The notes: generated by a model from the sequence alone, not told the origin. 64,000 nucleotides of DNA from Solibacillus sp. FSL K6-1523 (GCF_038005225.1 NZ_JBBOSU010000001.1:1600001-1664000); one strand, 5' to 3'. Shown: positions 1-9,671, numbered from the stretch's first letter. Numbers and translations: made by a program.

Positions 1-110
1 TATAACCGTGGCGAAAATGTCGTAGAGAACGGTCATGACAAACTGTAGCCCCTTGGGAAATCGGACAAGTAATTGTATGGGGCGAAAACTCTTATCGTGG
101 TTTGTCTTAG
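1..110 (+). pseudogene. 3' end of an upstream gene, probably a toxin tip, frameshifted
   Basis: Reading from base 1, the frame gives YNRGENVVENGHDKL and stops at 46-48. The next frame is open from 42 and gives TVAPWEIGQVIVWGENSY before a stop at 108-110, so one lost or gained base near 40 could join them. Its position just before an immunity-type gene suggests the tip of the Rhs/WapA-like protein whose main gene should lie upstream, but I do not recognise the fold. Bases 111-231 show nothing coding that I trust. Confidence 0.35.
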
Positions 111-231
111 CAATAATTACGATACATGAGTTTTCGCTTTTATTCTATACATTATTGGGGAATTGTAGAATTATTAGTAGGGCAACTCCAAGTGATGGTG
201 ATGAGTCAATAAAACAAAGCGGGGGATTAAT

Positions 232-768
232 ATGGATATATTTAAAATTGGGAATGATTTTGATTACTTTGATTTGACTTTTATTGATGAAAAAGACGTG
301 GGACTTTTTTCGACTTTTAAAGGACAGAAAATTACTTTAAAATGGAAAGAAGATATTTTTGCTATATCAAAAGATAATTTACAAAAAAATGAGCTTTTAG
401 AGTTTGATTCACGTTGTTTTGGTTCTACTCTAATTATGAAAAAAAAATTTGAAAATCTATTTATGAAATTACTCTCAAATGAGATTGAAATGTTTCCAGT
501 AAGAATAAAAAATATACCGGAGGATTTCATATATATAAATGTTCTTAAAGTAATTCCTGCTATTGATTTTAATGGTTTAGATCCCCAACAATCTCTTAGT
601 ATGCTAAGAAATAAAGACATTAAGTTCAATCTAAACGAAATATCTAATCAAATTCTTTTTAGAGATGTTAAAATCAATTATTATTACAGTACTCAAAAGT
701 TTATTGATTTTATTGAAAGTAATAAAATTAAAGGTTTATCTTTTGAGAAAGTTGGGGTAGCAATATAA
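232..768 (+). CDS. Imm11/DUF1629-like immunity protein
   Basis: This 178-residue protein is probably a cytosolic immunity protein against a polymorphic toxin. The pattern FIYINVLKVIPAID near residue 98, an ILFRDVKI strand, a serine-plus-helix segment and a final GLSFEKV match the Imm11/DUF1629 layout as I know it (a domain ending in Gl.F..v). The start ATG follows a GGGGG ribosome binding site with good spacing. It directly follows a toxin-like gene tail, as a cognate immunity gene would. Which toxin it neutralises cannot be told from the sequence. Confidence 0.55.
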   Translation: MDIFKIGNDFDYFDLTFIDEKDVGLFSTFKGQKITLKWKEDIFAISKDNLQKNELLEFDSRCFGSTLIMKKKFENLFMKLLSNEIEMFPVRIKNIPEDFIYINVLKVIPAIDFNGLDPQQSLSMLRNKDIKFNLNEISNQILFRDVKINYYYSTQKFIDFIESNKIKGLSFEKVGVAI

Positions 769-1147
769 ATATAAAGGAATAAACATTACTGCCTGAATAA
801 TTATTGTACCAATTTCCCATTAAGACCTCTCAAATATAAATATATTCTTCCCGTTGTTTGTGAGGTACTTCAATAGCTTTGATTAATTAGCTGAATGGTT
901 CATCTACGGAATGCAAACAATGCAAAGGAAAAATTAGAGATGTTTTCTTGGTATTAAGATCAGAAGTACGAAGGTCAGAGTTCTTTGAATAAAAATAATA
1001 TCTACAAGTAGAATTTTAGTTATACATCGTAATACTAGATAGATGGTACTTGCGGATATATATATACATAGGTAAGAAGGCACTTTTAACACTTCTTTAT
1101 CTATGTTTTTTTGTGTTAGAGAGGAAGCACGTAATTAATTATCTATC
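769..1147. other. AT-rich intergenic stretch, no gene seen
   Basis: This stretch has stops in all frames and no ribosome binding site with a following open frame. I see no Rhs homology in it, so the DNA left of the IS4 element does not match the Rhs remnant on its right. Confidence 0.5.
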
Positions 1148-2398
1148 CACGCTTGTTGATTATCTAATTTTTACCAATAAAATTCAATAAAAAAGAGAGA
1201 TTCCATGTAAAATGTAAGTTACCACACAAACTTTTACGAGGAGGAATCTCTCATGGTTAAGAATACCACGATTTTCACGTTACTTCAAAATTTTATTTCT
1301 CAGGAAGAAATCGATGGGATTCTCGCTGAATTTAGTTTTGAAGATACGGCTCGTAAATGTGATGTACCAACGCTTTTAAACTATTTAGTTGGCGCTGCGA
1401 CATTTGAATGGAAAAGCCTACGTTACGCAGCTGATGTGGCGACAGAGAAGGGCTTGAAATCAGTGGATTATTCCACGCTTTCCAAACGTTTAGGCGAACT
1501 AAATTATCTGATCGTCAAACGAATTTTTGAGTTGATTGTTAGTCGATTAAATCGAGCAGCTAGACGCAAATTGAAACTCAAAAAAGAGCTAATGGCTATT
1601 GATTCCACAACGATTACAGTCGGAAAAAACCGCTTACCATGGGCGCTGTACCATGGCGAACGCTCGGGCATTAAATTGCACGTCAGTTTCACAAATCATA
1701 CAGGAATGCCCCTCCAAGTGGTTGAAACAACAGGCTTGAAAAACGATGGACCCATTGGCGTCAAGTTAGAAGATAAGCGTTTTGTCCTTGTCGCAGACCG
1801 TGCTTACTTTTCGATTGATAAGGCAGATTGTTATGCAACAACGAAACAGGATTTTGTCATTCGTTTAAAGGATAATATCCAATTAAACCGGAAAAAATCA
1901 TTAAAAAGAACATCCGTTGCAGGCTCGAACATTGTCGCAGATTTTACGTGTACACTTGGTACGTCACAAAACAAACAAAGAAACGCCACCGTGTTGTTGA
2001 GTTTACCGATTATGAAGGCGCCATTGTACGTGTTGTCACAAATCTTCGTGATGTGACGGCCGAAGAAATCGCCGGCATGTACAAAGAACGAGGGTAATTG
2101 AATCTTTTTTTCGCTGGATTAAACAGAACTTAAATGTGCCTGTGTTATTTGGCACGACCAAAAATGCGGTATTTAGTCAGCTTTTTGCGGCACTCATCGC
2201 CTATGTGTTACTCAAGTTTTTACATACGGAAGGACAGAAGAAAACGAACTGTAAACGCCTATCTTTCGCTGGTTTCACACGCCAGCTTCTTTGCGCTACC
2301 CTGCCAATCGAATGGCGGATTGGACTCAAAGAGATACTCGATTTTCATCATGGATTATACCAAGTGAAAATTGGATAAGTTTGGTTAATCAACGCGTG
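1148..2398 (+). mobile_element. IS4-family insertion sequence, decayed
   Basis: About 1.25 kb bounded by imperfect terminal inverted repeats: CACGCTTGTTGATTATC at 1148-1164 and GGTTAATCAACGCGTG at 2383-2398, whose reverse complement reads CACGCGTTGATTAACC. It holds one transposase gene with two frameshifts. Rhs-homologous DNA begins about ten bases beyond the right end. I could not identify a target-site duplication, and the left flank is not Rhs-like, so the flanks were rearranged after insertion. Confidence 0.7.
1253..2378 (+). pseudogene. IS4-family transposase, two frameshifts
   Basis: The intact product would be a DDE transposase cutting and joining the element ends. The first DDE aspartate is in MAIDSTTITV, the second in LVADRAYFS, and the glutamate in IESFFRWIKQN (the YREK-like segment). 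The reading frame changes near 1978 and again near 2090, where YKERG runs into a stop, so no complete protein is made. The N-terminal part (FTLLQNFISQEEID) is the helical domain usual in IS4 proteins. It starts at ATG 1253 with an AGGAGG-type ribosome binding site 8 bases upstream. Confidence 0.8.
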
Positions 2399-2400
2399 TG

Positions 2401-2697
2401 TTATCTATCAAAAGTATGGTCAACGAGTTCACAACTGTGCGAACTTACTATGGCGATGAATTCAGCAACCTAGTCTGGTCCAATCAAGGCAAGCCATTGG
2501 ATTTCCTATACGGTAGTGTCGATGATGTTGGGAATTTGTATGAAACGAAAGACAAGAAGGATTGTATCTACGGTGCTGGCAGCAGATTACTCGAAATGAG
2601 TGAAGCCAAATTGTTGTATGATGAAGAAGGAATCTCGTTCAGAAAGTCGAAGAGAATGGGAACATGTGGAAGTACAATTATTATGGAGATGGGATAG
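2401..2697 (+). pseudogene. Rhs/WapA YD-repeat remnant
   Basis: The translation, with segments such as EFSNLVWSNQG and DDVGNLYETKDKK, is a degenerate copy of the stretch also present near 5,850-6,120 and 30,440-30,710 (EFSNLVWSNQGNPFDF and GNLYETKEKTDRVYGAG). Homology begins about ten bases after the IS4 right end, so the fragment has lost everything upstream. The frame breaks after 2,640. It has no start signal of its own and cannot make a functional protein. Confidence 0.75.
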
Positions 2698-2714
2698 TGA
2701 TACAAATAGTTCAC

Positions 2715-2935
2715 TTAATCCATTTGACTTATGGACCTATTATCAGCTTAAAGATGCGACAAGTAAAATAATTTGCCACGGTATTACGGACAATTTTAAG
2801 GAACGAATGAAGGACCATGCTTTAGGAAGAGGTAATACAAAATTAAAAAGATTTAGTCAAGTAAGCTATGAAGATAATTTATCAAATAGACGAGCAGACG
2901 AGCTGTAAGAAACCTTTAGGGTTAAGCGTTGTTTC
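2715..2935 (+). pseudogene. GIY-YIG nuclease toxin tip, truncated
   Basis: Directly after NPFDL (a worn DPFGL Rhs core end) the frame reads WTYYQLKDATSK, then IICHGITDNFKERMKDHA and later SNRRADEL before a stop at about 2,906. The TYY and CHG pair, the GITDNFKERM arginine and the RR.A..LE-like end fit the GIY-YIG endonuclease fold; the catalytic glutamate would sit just past the stop, where the next codons read ETFR. The toxin would cut DNA in a rival cell. The stop and the worn core make it a pseudogene. A second GIY-YIG piece lies at 25,231. Confidence 0.55.
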
Positions 2936-3108
2936 ATGCATTTGTTCAGTTAAAGATATTTGAAAATGCAAAGAAGAGTAATTCCAGGATATTATCATGC
3001 TCTCACCCTGACAAACTAAGTGATTGAACACTTTTAAGTCAAATTTAAATAGATGAAGTAATGAAAAAAAGGAACCACGGTATCAGTGGATAAGAAAGGG
3101 TAAATTAA

Positions 3109-4302
3109 ATGTCCAGGATGAAATATGGTGAAGAAATATTAGGTATCATTGAGGAGTTAGTGACTACATCACCAACAAATGCTATATCCTTAATAAAGAA
3201 AATAGAAGAAGAGTTACGCCAGGGGATTGGTGTTGATAAAGAGGCATTTTTTTCAAATCCAACTATAACTAAAAGGTTAATAAAAATTGGGAGGAAGTAT
3301 GAAGATGATGACAACGTTTTAGAAGAGGTTATAAGAACCGTAATAACTATTTCTGAGAGATTTAATATTAAAACGCAAAACTTATATGATTTCTTATTTA
3401 ATTATATCGAATCTAAGAATAATAAAATAAAATATGTTATTGCGTCATGTTTTCCTTTTTTAACGCAATTTAATGATTTCAATGAAAAGTGGGGTTATAT
3501 ACTATCAATTCCAAAGATTCTTCCAAAAAATGAATCTATACACATATTTCGAAAGGTTATTGAACAGAGAATAGATGAAATTCCAAGTGAACTTAGGAAG
3601 AATGTAATTAAAACGATGGAAAGTTTCGTTTTTCGGATAGAGAATGAAACTGTAAATGATGGTATCTTTGAACAGTATATGACTATTATAAATAAGTTAA
3701 GATTTGACAAGTATAATGAAGAAATGCTAGGGATTATTGGTGAATTAGAAACTACATCATTAACAAATGTATTACCTCTAATAAAGAAAGTAGAAAGAGA
3801 GGTTAGGCAAGAGATCGGTATCGATTCAAAGGCATTTTTTTTAAATCCAACTATAACTAAAAGGTTAATAAAAATTGGACAGAAGTATAATGATAATGAC
3901 AAAATTTTAGAAGAGGCTATTAGAACTGTCACAACTATTTCTGTGAGGTTCGATGTTAAAACGCAAAACGTATATGATTTCTTGATTAGCTATATCGAAT
4001 CTAAAAATAATAAAATAAAACTTGTATTAGCTTCGTGTGTGCCTTTATTACCGCAATTTGATTATTACGAAAAAAAATGGGATTATGTACTATCGATTCC
4101 AACTATTCCACCTAAAAAAGAATCAATGGATATATTTCGACGGGTTATCAAGAGGAAAATAGATGAAGTTCCAAGTGAGCAAAAAGAAAATATAATTACA
4201 ATAATGGAAAATTTCACGAACAAAGAAAATCTTCATAGTGTTGTCCGTGAATATTACATTGAGGTTATAGAACAGTTAAGAAGGACTGATAATTCAATAT
4301 AA
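3109..4302 (+). CDS. Helical protein made of two tandem ~190-residue copies, possible immunity protein
   Basis: I do not recognise this 397-residue protein. It is an internal duplication: residues about 5-195 and 204-390 align throughout. For example EEILGIIEELVTTSPTNA pairs with EEMLGIIGELETTSLTNV, and FFSNPTITKRLIKIGRKY pairs with FFLNPTITKRLIKIGQKY. No signal peptide or membrane segment is visible; it looks all-helical. The start follows AAAGGG with 8-base spacing. It lies where the immunity gene for the GIY-YIG toxin fragment should be, so an immunity role is an inference from position only. Confidence 0.6.
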   Translation: MSRMKYGEEILGIIEELVTTSPTNAISLIKKIEEELRQGIGVDKEAFFSNPTITKRLIKIGRKYEDDDNVLEEVIRTVITISERFNIKTQNLYDFLFNYIESKNNKIKYVIASCFPFLTQFNDFNEKWGYILSIPKILPKNESIHIFRKVIEQRIDEIPSELRKNVIKTMESFVFRIENETVNDGIFEQYMTIINKLRFDKYNEEMLGIIGELETTSLTNVLPLIKKVEREVRQEIGIDSKAFFLNPTITKRLIKIGQKYNDNDKILEEAIRTVTTISVRFDVKTQNVYDFLISYIESKNNKIKLVLASCVPLLPQFDYYEKKWDYVLSIPTIPPKKESMDIFRRVIKRKIDEVPSEQKENIITIMENFTNKENLHSVVREYYIEVIEQLRRTDNSI

Positions 4303-4355
4303 GTTAATACTCAATGTATAAATCAGTGTAAATGCAGGAGATTGGGGTAATTAAT

Positions 4356-4979
4356 TTGAAAAAGTATATGATTATAAATGACAAACATACAGCGCCAATA
4401 TTTTTAAATGGGGTATTGCATGAACATTTTGATGAGACAATGTTTAATGAAGGAATGGGGTATAGTTGGAATCGTCCACTTTTTAACAAAGATGAATTCC
4501 CGAAAGAGCTGTGGCTTATCACAACAAGTAAAATCGAGTTTGATTATTACAGAAACTTTTTGGGTCATATAGTTGAAGAACGTTTTTTAAATCTAATAGT
4601 TGAGTCGAATTCGTTGCAAGATTATGTGATAGCAAGATTAAATATAGTTGATCCAAAAGGAAAGCCAAAAGTAAAGAAAAATTATTATTTTATTAAGTAT
4701 TATAATAATATTTCTCTAGTGGACTATGATAAATCGGAATATATCTCTAGAGAAGTACCTAAAAATAAGATATTTAAATCAGAGGGGGTATTTGTTGAAA
4801 AATACCAAAAAGTTGTTTTTAAAGACATTGATTTAGATGTGTTGTGCTTAAAGGATTTAAAATTAAGTTTATATATGTTTTGCTCAGAAAAATTTATGCA
4901 TCAATGCATTGCCTTAAATTTAAAAGGGTTTAACTTTATTGAATTAGATGAGGTAGCAACATATATAAACTCTCGTTAA
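4356..4979 (+). CDS. Imm43-like immunity protein (paralog of 18,544)
   Basis: This 207-residue protein is closely similar along its length to the product of 18,544-19,170: FPKELWLIT, DYDKS.Y..REVP, MFCSEKF against LFCSERF, and a final LKG.....ELDEV. That pattern fits the Imm43/Imm11 group. The start is TTG 4356, not the upstream ATG at 4332, because the paralog has ATG at the same place and both have the same GGGG ribosome binding site eight bases ahead. Its toxin partner is unknown; the nearest is the GIY-YIG remnant upstream. Confidence 0.6.
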   Translation: MKKYMIINDKHTAPIFLNGVLHEHFDETMFNEGMGYSWNRPLFNKDEFPKELWLITTSKIEFDYYRNFLGHIVEERFLNLIVESNSLQDYVIARLNIVDPKGKPKVKKNYYFIKYYNNISLVDYDKSEYISREVPKNKIFKSEGVFVEKYQKVVFKDIDLDVLCLKDLKLSLYMFCSEKFMHQCIALNLKGFNFIELDEVATYINSR

Positions 4980-5092
4980 AGCAATAGTACGGTAATTATA
5001 ATTCATGGCCCAGGAGCCTTACTCATAAAAATTATTAAGATTTTAAAGTAGGGAGAATTAAGCAATTGCAGTAATTCAATAAGTAGGACGAA

Positions 5093-5156
5093 ATAACACA
5101 CCTGCATTTGAAAGCTCGGTTAAAGATTTAGACCGAATTCATTAGTAGGTGTTTTT
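5093..5156 (+). repeat. Hairpin repeat, copy A (terminator-like)
   Basis: An outer stem ACACCTGCA... / ...TAGGTGTTTTT encloses an inner stem TCGGT / ACCGA around TAAAGATTTAG, followed by five T. Copies with the same loop occur at 14,103-14,170 and 39,485-39,550. The T tract on the + strand is consistent with a Rho-independent terminator, but the conservation of the whole 60 bases, loop included, suggests a dispersed element. Confidence 0.65.
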
Positions 5157-5560
5157 GGTTCATCACCCAATAAAGGGGATGACAAATTCAAAGACCAGTT
5201 CCAAACGTAAACATAGGAAAAGCCATTTATTATTTCGGTAGCTAAATCCACGGCTTTGAGAAGCTTGATTTTATTATTTTTGCTTTCCGTGAAGCTGTTT
5301 AAGAAAGGGGAAATGATTGTATTGCACATCCCTTTTTCATGGGGAATCACCTTTTTGGTAATCATTGAAACGAACGCTCTTTTGTATGAAGTTGAAAACG
5401 CTTCAATCAGAAATTTGAGCGTATTTTTCACCTGAGTTTCTGTAGTAGCCTTTTGCACATAATGTATATGATTTAATGCCTGATGAATATGTTTTGTTTG
5501 ATAGCCTTCCTGTACCTATTCAAGTACAAAACCACATTTCTATTCCGTTACTTCTTCGGA
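5153..5560 (-). pseudogene. ISL3-like transposase C-terminal remnant
   Basis: On the minus strand the frame 5458-5120 contains LNSFTESKNNKIKLLKAV, which resembles the conserved end of ISL3-family transposases (a serine-rich ...FTEG.NNKIK..KR segment). The true family end (a YGFRNF-type motif) is not recognisable and the final codons run into hairpin repeat A. Upstream on the minus strand the frame is interrupted. This is a weak call based on one motif; it could be an unrelated decayed gene. Confidence 0.35.
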
Positions 5561-5567
5561 TTTTGTA

Positions 5568-7097
5568 ATGCTTTGTACAAACATCGATGTTGAACGAAAT
5601 TCAATGGGAAATGTCTCGCAGATTATCGCTTCTCGCGCAGACCAAGCACAATGGACAGCCGCAATGCAGTACAACGAACTCGGTCAAGAAATTGAGCGAA
5701 TCTTACCTGGGAATGTTATCAGCCAATGGCAATACGACATAACCGGTAGACCAACAAACCATCGAATTAGTAGCCAAAACCGACATACACGCAGACGCGT
5801 TTACCAATGGGATGTCAATCATCGCTTAAAAGGCATAGTCAACGAGTTAACCGCGGGTCGGACAACTTATGGCTATGATGAATTTAGCAACCTCGTCTGG
5901 TCGAATCAAGGCAATCGATTTGATTTCTTGCACCGCAATGTCGATAATGTCGGGAATTTGTATGAAACGAAAGAAAAGACTGATCGCGTTTATGGCGCTA
6001 GAAGTAGACTATTTGAAACAAGAGATGCCAAATTTTCTTATGATGAAGAAGGAAAACTCGTTCGAAAGATCGAAAAGAATGGGGATACGTGGAAGTACGA
6101 GAATTATGGCAATGGGATGATGTCGAAAGTCATCAGACCAGATCAGACGGAAGTTACTTTCAAATATGATCCGATGGGTAGGCGGGTAGAAAAGCGTTCT
6201 TATGAAAAAACAATACAATTCGTGTGGGATGGGAATACGATTTTACATGAGTATTTCTCGCATAATGATTCGGAAGAGTTTGAAGAAATAGCTAAATATT
6301 CTTCACAGAACAACTCAGAAATACCGGATAATATAGTTATAAGGGTGTTTAATGATGGGTTCGTACCATCTGCTAAAATTACGAGTAAAGGTAATTTTAG
6401 TATTATAAGTGACTATCTTGGCACGCCTGTCGAAGCTTATGATGAAGAGGGGAAAAAGGTATGGTCAGCTGAGCTTGATATTTATGGACGAGTGAATGAA
6501 TTTACAGGTGAACAAGACTTTATTCCATTCCGTTATCAAGGGCAGTATGAAGATGCGGAAATTGGATTGTATTATAACCGATTCCGATATTACGATCCAG
6601 AGCAAGGGAATTATACGCAGATAGACCCGATTGGGCTTGCGGGTGGAAATCCGACTTTATATGGATATGTCCAAAATCCTTTATTCGTAGTCGATCCATT
6701 TGGATTAGATCGTACTGAATTAAATAAAAATTTAGGTGGTACTATAGGTGATGGAATGGAAGCACTTCATCTTATTCCTAAAGAGATATGGAGAAAGCAT
6801 CAGACAATGTTTGATTATTTAGGAATGGGTATGGATCTAAAATCCAATGGAATCTTATTACCTAGTAGTAATTCACTTCGAATGCAAATGGGAACAGAAG
6901 TTTATCATCGTGGCTCTCATCTTAAATATAGCAAGTATGTTAATAGTCGAGTGAATAAAATAGAAAGTAAATGGAGCGCAGGGATAAATGATAATGCGAC
7001 TATAAAAAGATTGGAAAAGCTGCAAAATAGATTAAAAGGTAAGATAAAAGCAGGGGAGGTTCCAAGGGAGAAAATATCCTGTCACAAACTTGGATAG
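5568..7097 (+). CDS. Orphan Rhs/WapA C-terminal fragment with AHH-type nuclease tip
   Basis: The 509-residue frame is the longest unbroken orphan. Residues 1-300 are YD repeats, then SIISDYLGTPVEAYDEEG, the core [20 protein letters not shown] and VVDPFGL near residue 380. The tip reads ALHLIPKEIW, NGILLP and YHRGSHLKYSKYVNSRV, which fits the AHH/HNH nuclease group, although the first motif has ALHL rather than AHH. ATG 5568 has no ribosome binding site and no signal peptide, so it is a displaced fragment that needs recombination into a full-length gene to be secreted. Confidence 0.7.
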   Translation: MLCTNIDVERNSMGNVSQIIASRADQAQWTAAMQYNELGQEIERILPGNVISQWQYDITGRPTNHRISSQNRHTRRRVYQWDVNHRLKGIVNELTAGRTTYGYDEFSNLVWSNQGNRFDFLHRNVDNVGNLYETKEKTDRVYGARSRLFETRDAKFSYDEEGKLVRKIEKNGDTWKYENYGNGMMSKVIRPDQTEVTFKYDPMGRRVEKRSYEKTIQFVWDGNTILHEYFSHNDSEEFEEIAKYSSQNNSEIPDNIVIRVFNDGFVPSAKITSKGNFSIISDYLGTPVEAYDEEGKKVWSAELDIYGRVNEFTGEQDFIPFRYQGQYEDAEIGLYYNRFRYYDPEQGNYTQIDPIGLAGGNPTLYGYVQNPLFVVDPFGLDRTELNKNLGGTIGDGMEALHLIPKEIWRKHQTMFDYLGMGMDLKSNGILLPSSNSLRMQMGTEVYHRGSHLKYSKYVNSRVNKIESKWSAGINDNATIKRLEKLQNRLKGKIKAGEVPREKISCHKLG

Positions 7098-7186
7098 AGG
7101 CAGTCACATTGTAAATAATTGTTACAAAAATTATGCAATTATTAATTAACAACCAAATTAAATAAGAAATTAAAAGGAGTAATAAT

Positions 7187-7567
7187 ATGAAAAAGGATTT
7201 AAATGATTATATTTATGAATTAGAGAAATTAATTAATATAGCTAATCAAAATAAAGACAAATATACTTTCCAAGATCCAGCATATGAAATTATGGATGAG
7301 ATAGAAGAACTGAGTAATTCATTTGATTTTGTAGAGCCTATTCTTCTATTAATTGAAAGAAGTCCAGACATTGATTTTGGAGGTCCCGGGCCATTTGGAA
7401 CTTTCTTGGAAAAGTTTTATCGTAATGGTTATGAAGAGATGTTAATAAAATCATTACAGCGTGGCTCTAAAAAGTATACGATTTTCTTGTTAGAACGATT
7501 GTGTAATGATGAAACAAATCCGAACAGAAAAGAATATAGTTCTTTATTAAATTCTTTGAAGAATTAA
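7187..7567 (+). CDS. Probable immunity protein for the AHH toxin
   Basis: This acidic 126-residue protein begins at ATG after AAAAGGAG with ideal spacing, 90 bases behind the AHH toxin gene. The segment PDIDFGGPGPFGTFLEKFY followed by a GYEEMLIKSL helix and FLLERLCND recalls a small helical family I have seen beside such nucleases (DFG.PGP and a helix-rich end), but I cannot name it with confidence. It has no signal peptide. Cytosolic neutralisation of the upstream nuclease is inferred from position and size. Confidence 0.6.
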   Translation: MKKDLNDYIYELEKLINIANQNKDKYTFQDPAYEIMDEIEELSNSFDFVEPILLLIERSPDIDFGGPGPFGTFLEKFYRNGYEEMLIKSLQRGSKKYTIFLLERLCNDETNPNRKEYSSLLNSLKN

Positions 7568-7640
7568 GATGGAGATTCTTAATTGGGATATGTTTCGTTC
7601 ATCGTACTTTAGATTGCTTTTTCTGAAAAAGAAACTGATG

Positions 7641-7706
7641 ACGATAAGTAAGATAAATAATGATGATGAACTTGTTGGAAAATTTATTGATTACTTGTAT
7701 GGTTAG
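7641..7706 (+). pseudogene. C-terminal scrap of a SUKH-like immunity gene
   Basis: The frame ending at the TAG 7704-7706 reads SKINNDDELVGKFIDYLYG. This matches the end of the protein at 37,044-37,691 (SEINPHEELVSNFIDYFYG). Only the last twenty or so codons survive, so an immunity gene was deleted here. The rest of 7,568-7,897 shows no gene. Confidence 0.55.
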
Positions 7707-7897
7707 ATTTCATGACTCCTAGCCCTTGTTCCCCAAGGGTTTAGAGACATCAAAAAGGAAGCACCTCCCAGGTCTAGTATAATGATAGTCGACCAAAAAA
7801 CTTTGTTTGTATATTAAACAGAGGGATTATGAAATAGATTCAGGTGGAAAAAAACAATAAATGTAATTCAAATGCCTTACCCTAGGAGTGATATATA

Positions 7898-8779
7898 GTG
7901 GAAGATTTGGTGACTGTGGAAACAGACTTTGGTAAATATCAAATATACGTTCAAAGATCGCCTTTTATAGACCCTATTATAATAGGGAAAATTGGAAGTG
8001 GGGAAATAGATGGGCTTGCTATTAGGATTAATGGTAATTTCTTGTCGAATGTTGACTTTTTAAAGCAACTGCCCAATATAAAATATTTAGATTTGGGTAA
8101 GAATAATATAAGTGATTTAAGCTCTATTGAAGATTTAAATCTAAATGAATTAGAGTATCTAAACTTTAGGGGAAGTCTTGAAGGGAAATTAGACTTATCT
8201 TCGTTATCAAAACTCCAAGATTTACTTGTTTTATATGATAAAAAAATTAAAAACCTTTTTACTTGTACAAATTTAAAACGATTAGTTATTCATCACTATA
8301 AAAATAAAAACAATAATGTTGAAGAGTTTAAAGTTCTGGGAAGGTTGGAAACATTGGAAATATGGTCATCGCCTATTAAAGATATTGCTGACCTACAAGG
8401 GTTAAGGTCTTTAAGGAGAGTTGAATTACGGTATCTACCAAAATTAGAATCAATTAGCGGAATTGAAAATAATACTTCTATTAAAGAGTTATGGATTCAA
8501 AATTGTAAAAAGGTTAATGATTGGGAGGTTCTAGGAACATTATCAAATTTGAAAGTTTTAACTATAGAGGCCTGTGGAAATATACCATCATTGCATTTTT
8601 TAGATAAGTTAGAGTCTCTAGAATCTATAAGATTGGTTTCAAACACATTTATAGAAGATGGAAAATTGTCATGGTTGATTAATAAGAAAAGTATGAAGTA
8701 TTTTAATACGCCAATAGAAAACCACTATGATATTAGCATTGAAGCCCTTAGCAAATTTAATAACTTTGGGATAAGGTAA
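7898..8779 (+). CDS. Leucine-rich-repeat protein, immunity-like, LRR copy 1
   Basis: This 293-residue protein is built of about nine irregular leucine-rich repeats (IKYLDLGKNNISDLSSI, LETLEIWSSPIKDIADLQGL, SIKELWIQNCKKV). It has no signal peptide or anchor, so it should be cytosolic. The GTG start follows AGGAGTG at good spacing. The end (SWLINKKSMKYFNTPIENHY) is nearly the same in the remnant at 24,402 and recognisable in 12,938 and 25,540. Copy 4 follows a GIY-YIG toxin piece, which suggests that this family neutralises such nucleases; that is inference. Confidence 0.65.
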   Translation: MEDLVTVETDFGKYQIYVQRSPFIDPIIIGKIGSGEIDGLAIRINGNFLSNVDFLKQLPNIKYLDLGKNNISDLSSIEDLNLNELEYLNFRGSLEGKLDLSSLSKLQDLLVLYDKKIKNLFTCTNLKRLVIHHYKNKNNNVEEFKVLGRLETLEIWSSPIKDIADLQGLRSLRRVELRYLPKLESISGIENNTSIKELWIQNCKKVNDWEVLGTLSNLKVLTIEACGNIPSLHFLDKLESLESIRLVSNTFIEDGKLSWLINKKSMKYFNTPIENHYDISIEALSKFNNFGIR

Positions 8780-8847
8780 GCGAATTTGATGCTTTCCTTG
8801 AAAAATTGCTACATGACTATAATTCTTCCTATCCGTGTAAACAGGGA

Positions 8848-8896
8848 GAATAGCCTCAACATTTTAATTGAACGGAAAATATTGAGGCTATTTTAT
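8848..8896 (+). terminator. Rho-independent terminator
   Basis: AATAGCCTCAA pairs with TTGAGGCTATT across an AT-rich loop, followed by TTATG. It lies 70 bases behind LRR copy 1. Confidence 0.65.
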
Positions 8897-9001
8897 GAAA
8901 AGTTATTTTTCAAAAAGAGGTTTTACAAAATCGGATGAAGTATAGTCTTGATGTGTGAATGCTAAGATCCACAAAATGTCATTAATATTTTGGAGGTAGT
9001 T

Positions 9002-9370
9002 ATGAAAATATTTAGTACAGCACCAGAAGGCAATGAAGCAGCCGAATTAGAGAATGCTCATTACATAAAATTGGCCATTAAAAAAATTGATGAGAGTAAG
9101 GAATGGCTAGAGAATTCAAATAAGCCTTACCAAGCAATGCTTACCCATGTTGACATTTTACTAATGTTCGCAAAAAAATTCCCTGTAAATGTGAACTTGC
9201 TTCTTAAAAAAGAAAAAATCTTTGAATGGAAGTCTACCTTTGACGCTTGGTATGAAAGGTGTAATAAAAAAATTCCTTCAAAATATAGAGAAGGAATTAA
9301 AGCAAATGCCGATGAGCTTTTTGATGAATTGATACAAAGTCGTACAATTAAAAAGTCGTTGAAAGGTTAG
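9002..9370 (+). CDS. Small helical protein, possible immunity protein
   Basis: This 122-residue protein starts at ATG 9002 with GGAGG five bases ahead; a TTG twelve bases upstream lacks a ribosome binding site. It is rich in charged residues and predicted helical (HYIKLAIKKIDESKEWLEN, HVDILLMFAKKFP), with no membrane segment. I do not recognise the family. It sits between two terminators inside the immunity array, so an immunity role is suggested by place only. Confidence 0.5.
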   Translation: MKIFSTAPEGNEAAELENAHYIKLAIKKIDESKEWLENSNKPYQAMLTHVDILLMFAKKFPVNVNLLLKKEKIFEWKSTFDAWYERCNKKIPSKYREGIKANADELFDELIQSRTIKKSLKG

Positions 9371-9459
9371 TAGAATATTTAAACAAAAAATGCAGGGTAT
9401 TTCTACTTTCAATAATTATCTTTCTCTTTGAAATGATTTGAATTCAAATTGAATAAATT

Positions 9460-9510
9460 AATAAGTGGAGACTAACCAGGCAATTCTGTTTTATCTCCGC
9501 TTATTTTTAA
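9460..9510 (+). terminator. Rho-independent terminator
   Basis: AATAAGTGGAGA pairs with TCTCCGCTTATT (one G-T pair), followed by a run of T, 90 bases behind the gene at 9,002. Confidence 0.75.
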
Positions 9511-9671
9511 TAGATATGTACTATTTCATATCCCTATTGTTAATAATCATTTTTGGATTGATATTCAAACAGAAGAAATTTAATAAATGGATTATGAAGA
9601 AAATTATTGTCTGAGGATGCAATCGTTGCAGATCCTTCATATTTGCAAGCACATTTATGAAAAACTAGAGT

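Noticed and set aside
35-277. An 80-codon open frame with a hydrophobic stretch
   Set aside because: It has no ribosome binding site, overlaps the frameshifted gene tail and runs into the start of the immunity gene at 232; a chance frame.
264-629. A 121-codon minus-strand frame inside the first immunity gene
   Set aside because: A shadow of the + strand gene, which has a good ribosome binding site and family features.
3495-3932. A 145-codon minus-strand frame
   Set aside because: A shadow of the tandem-duplicated gene; the repeated DNA explains its length.
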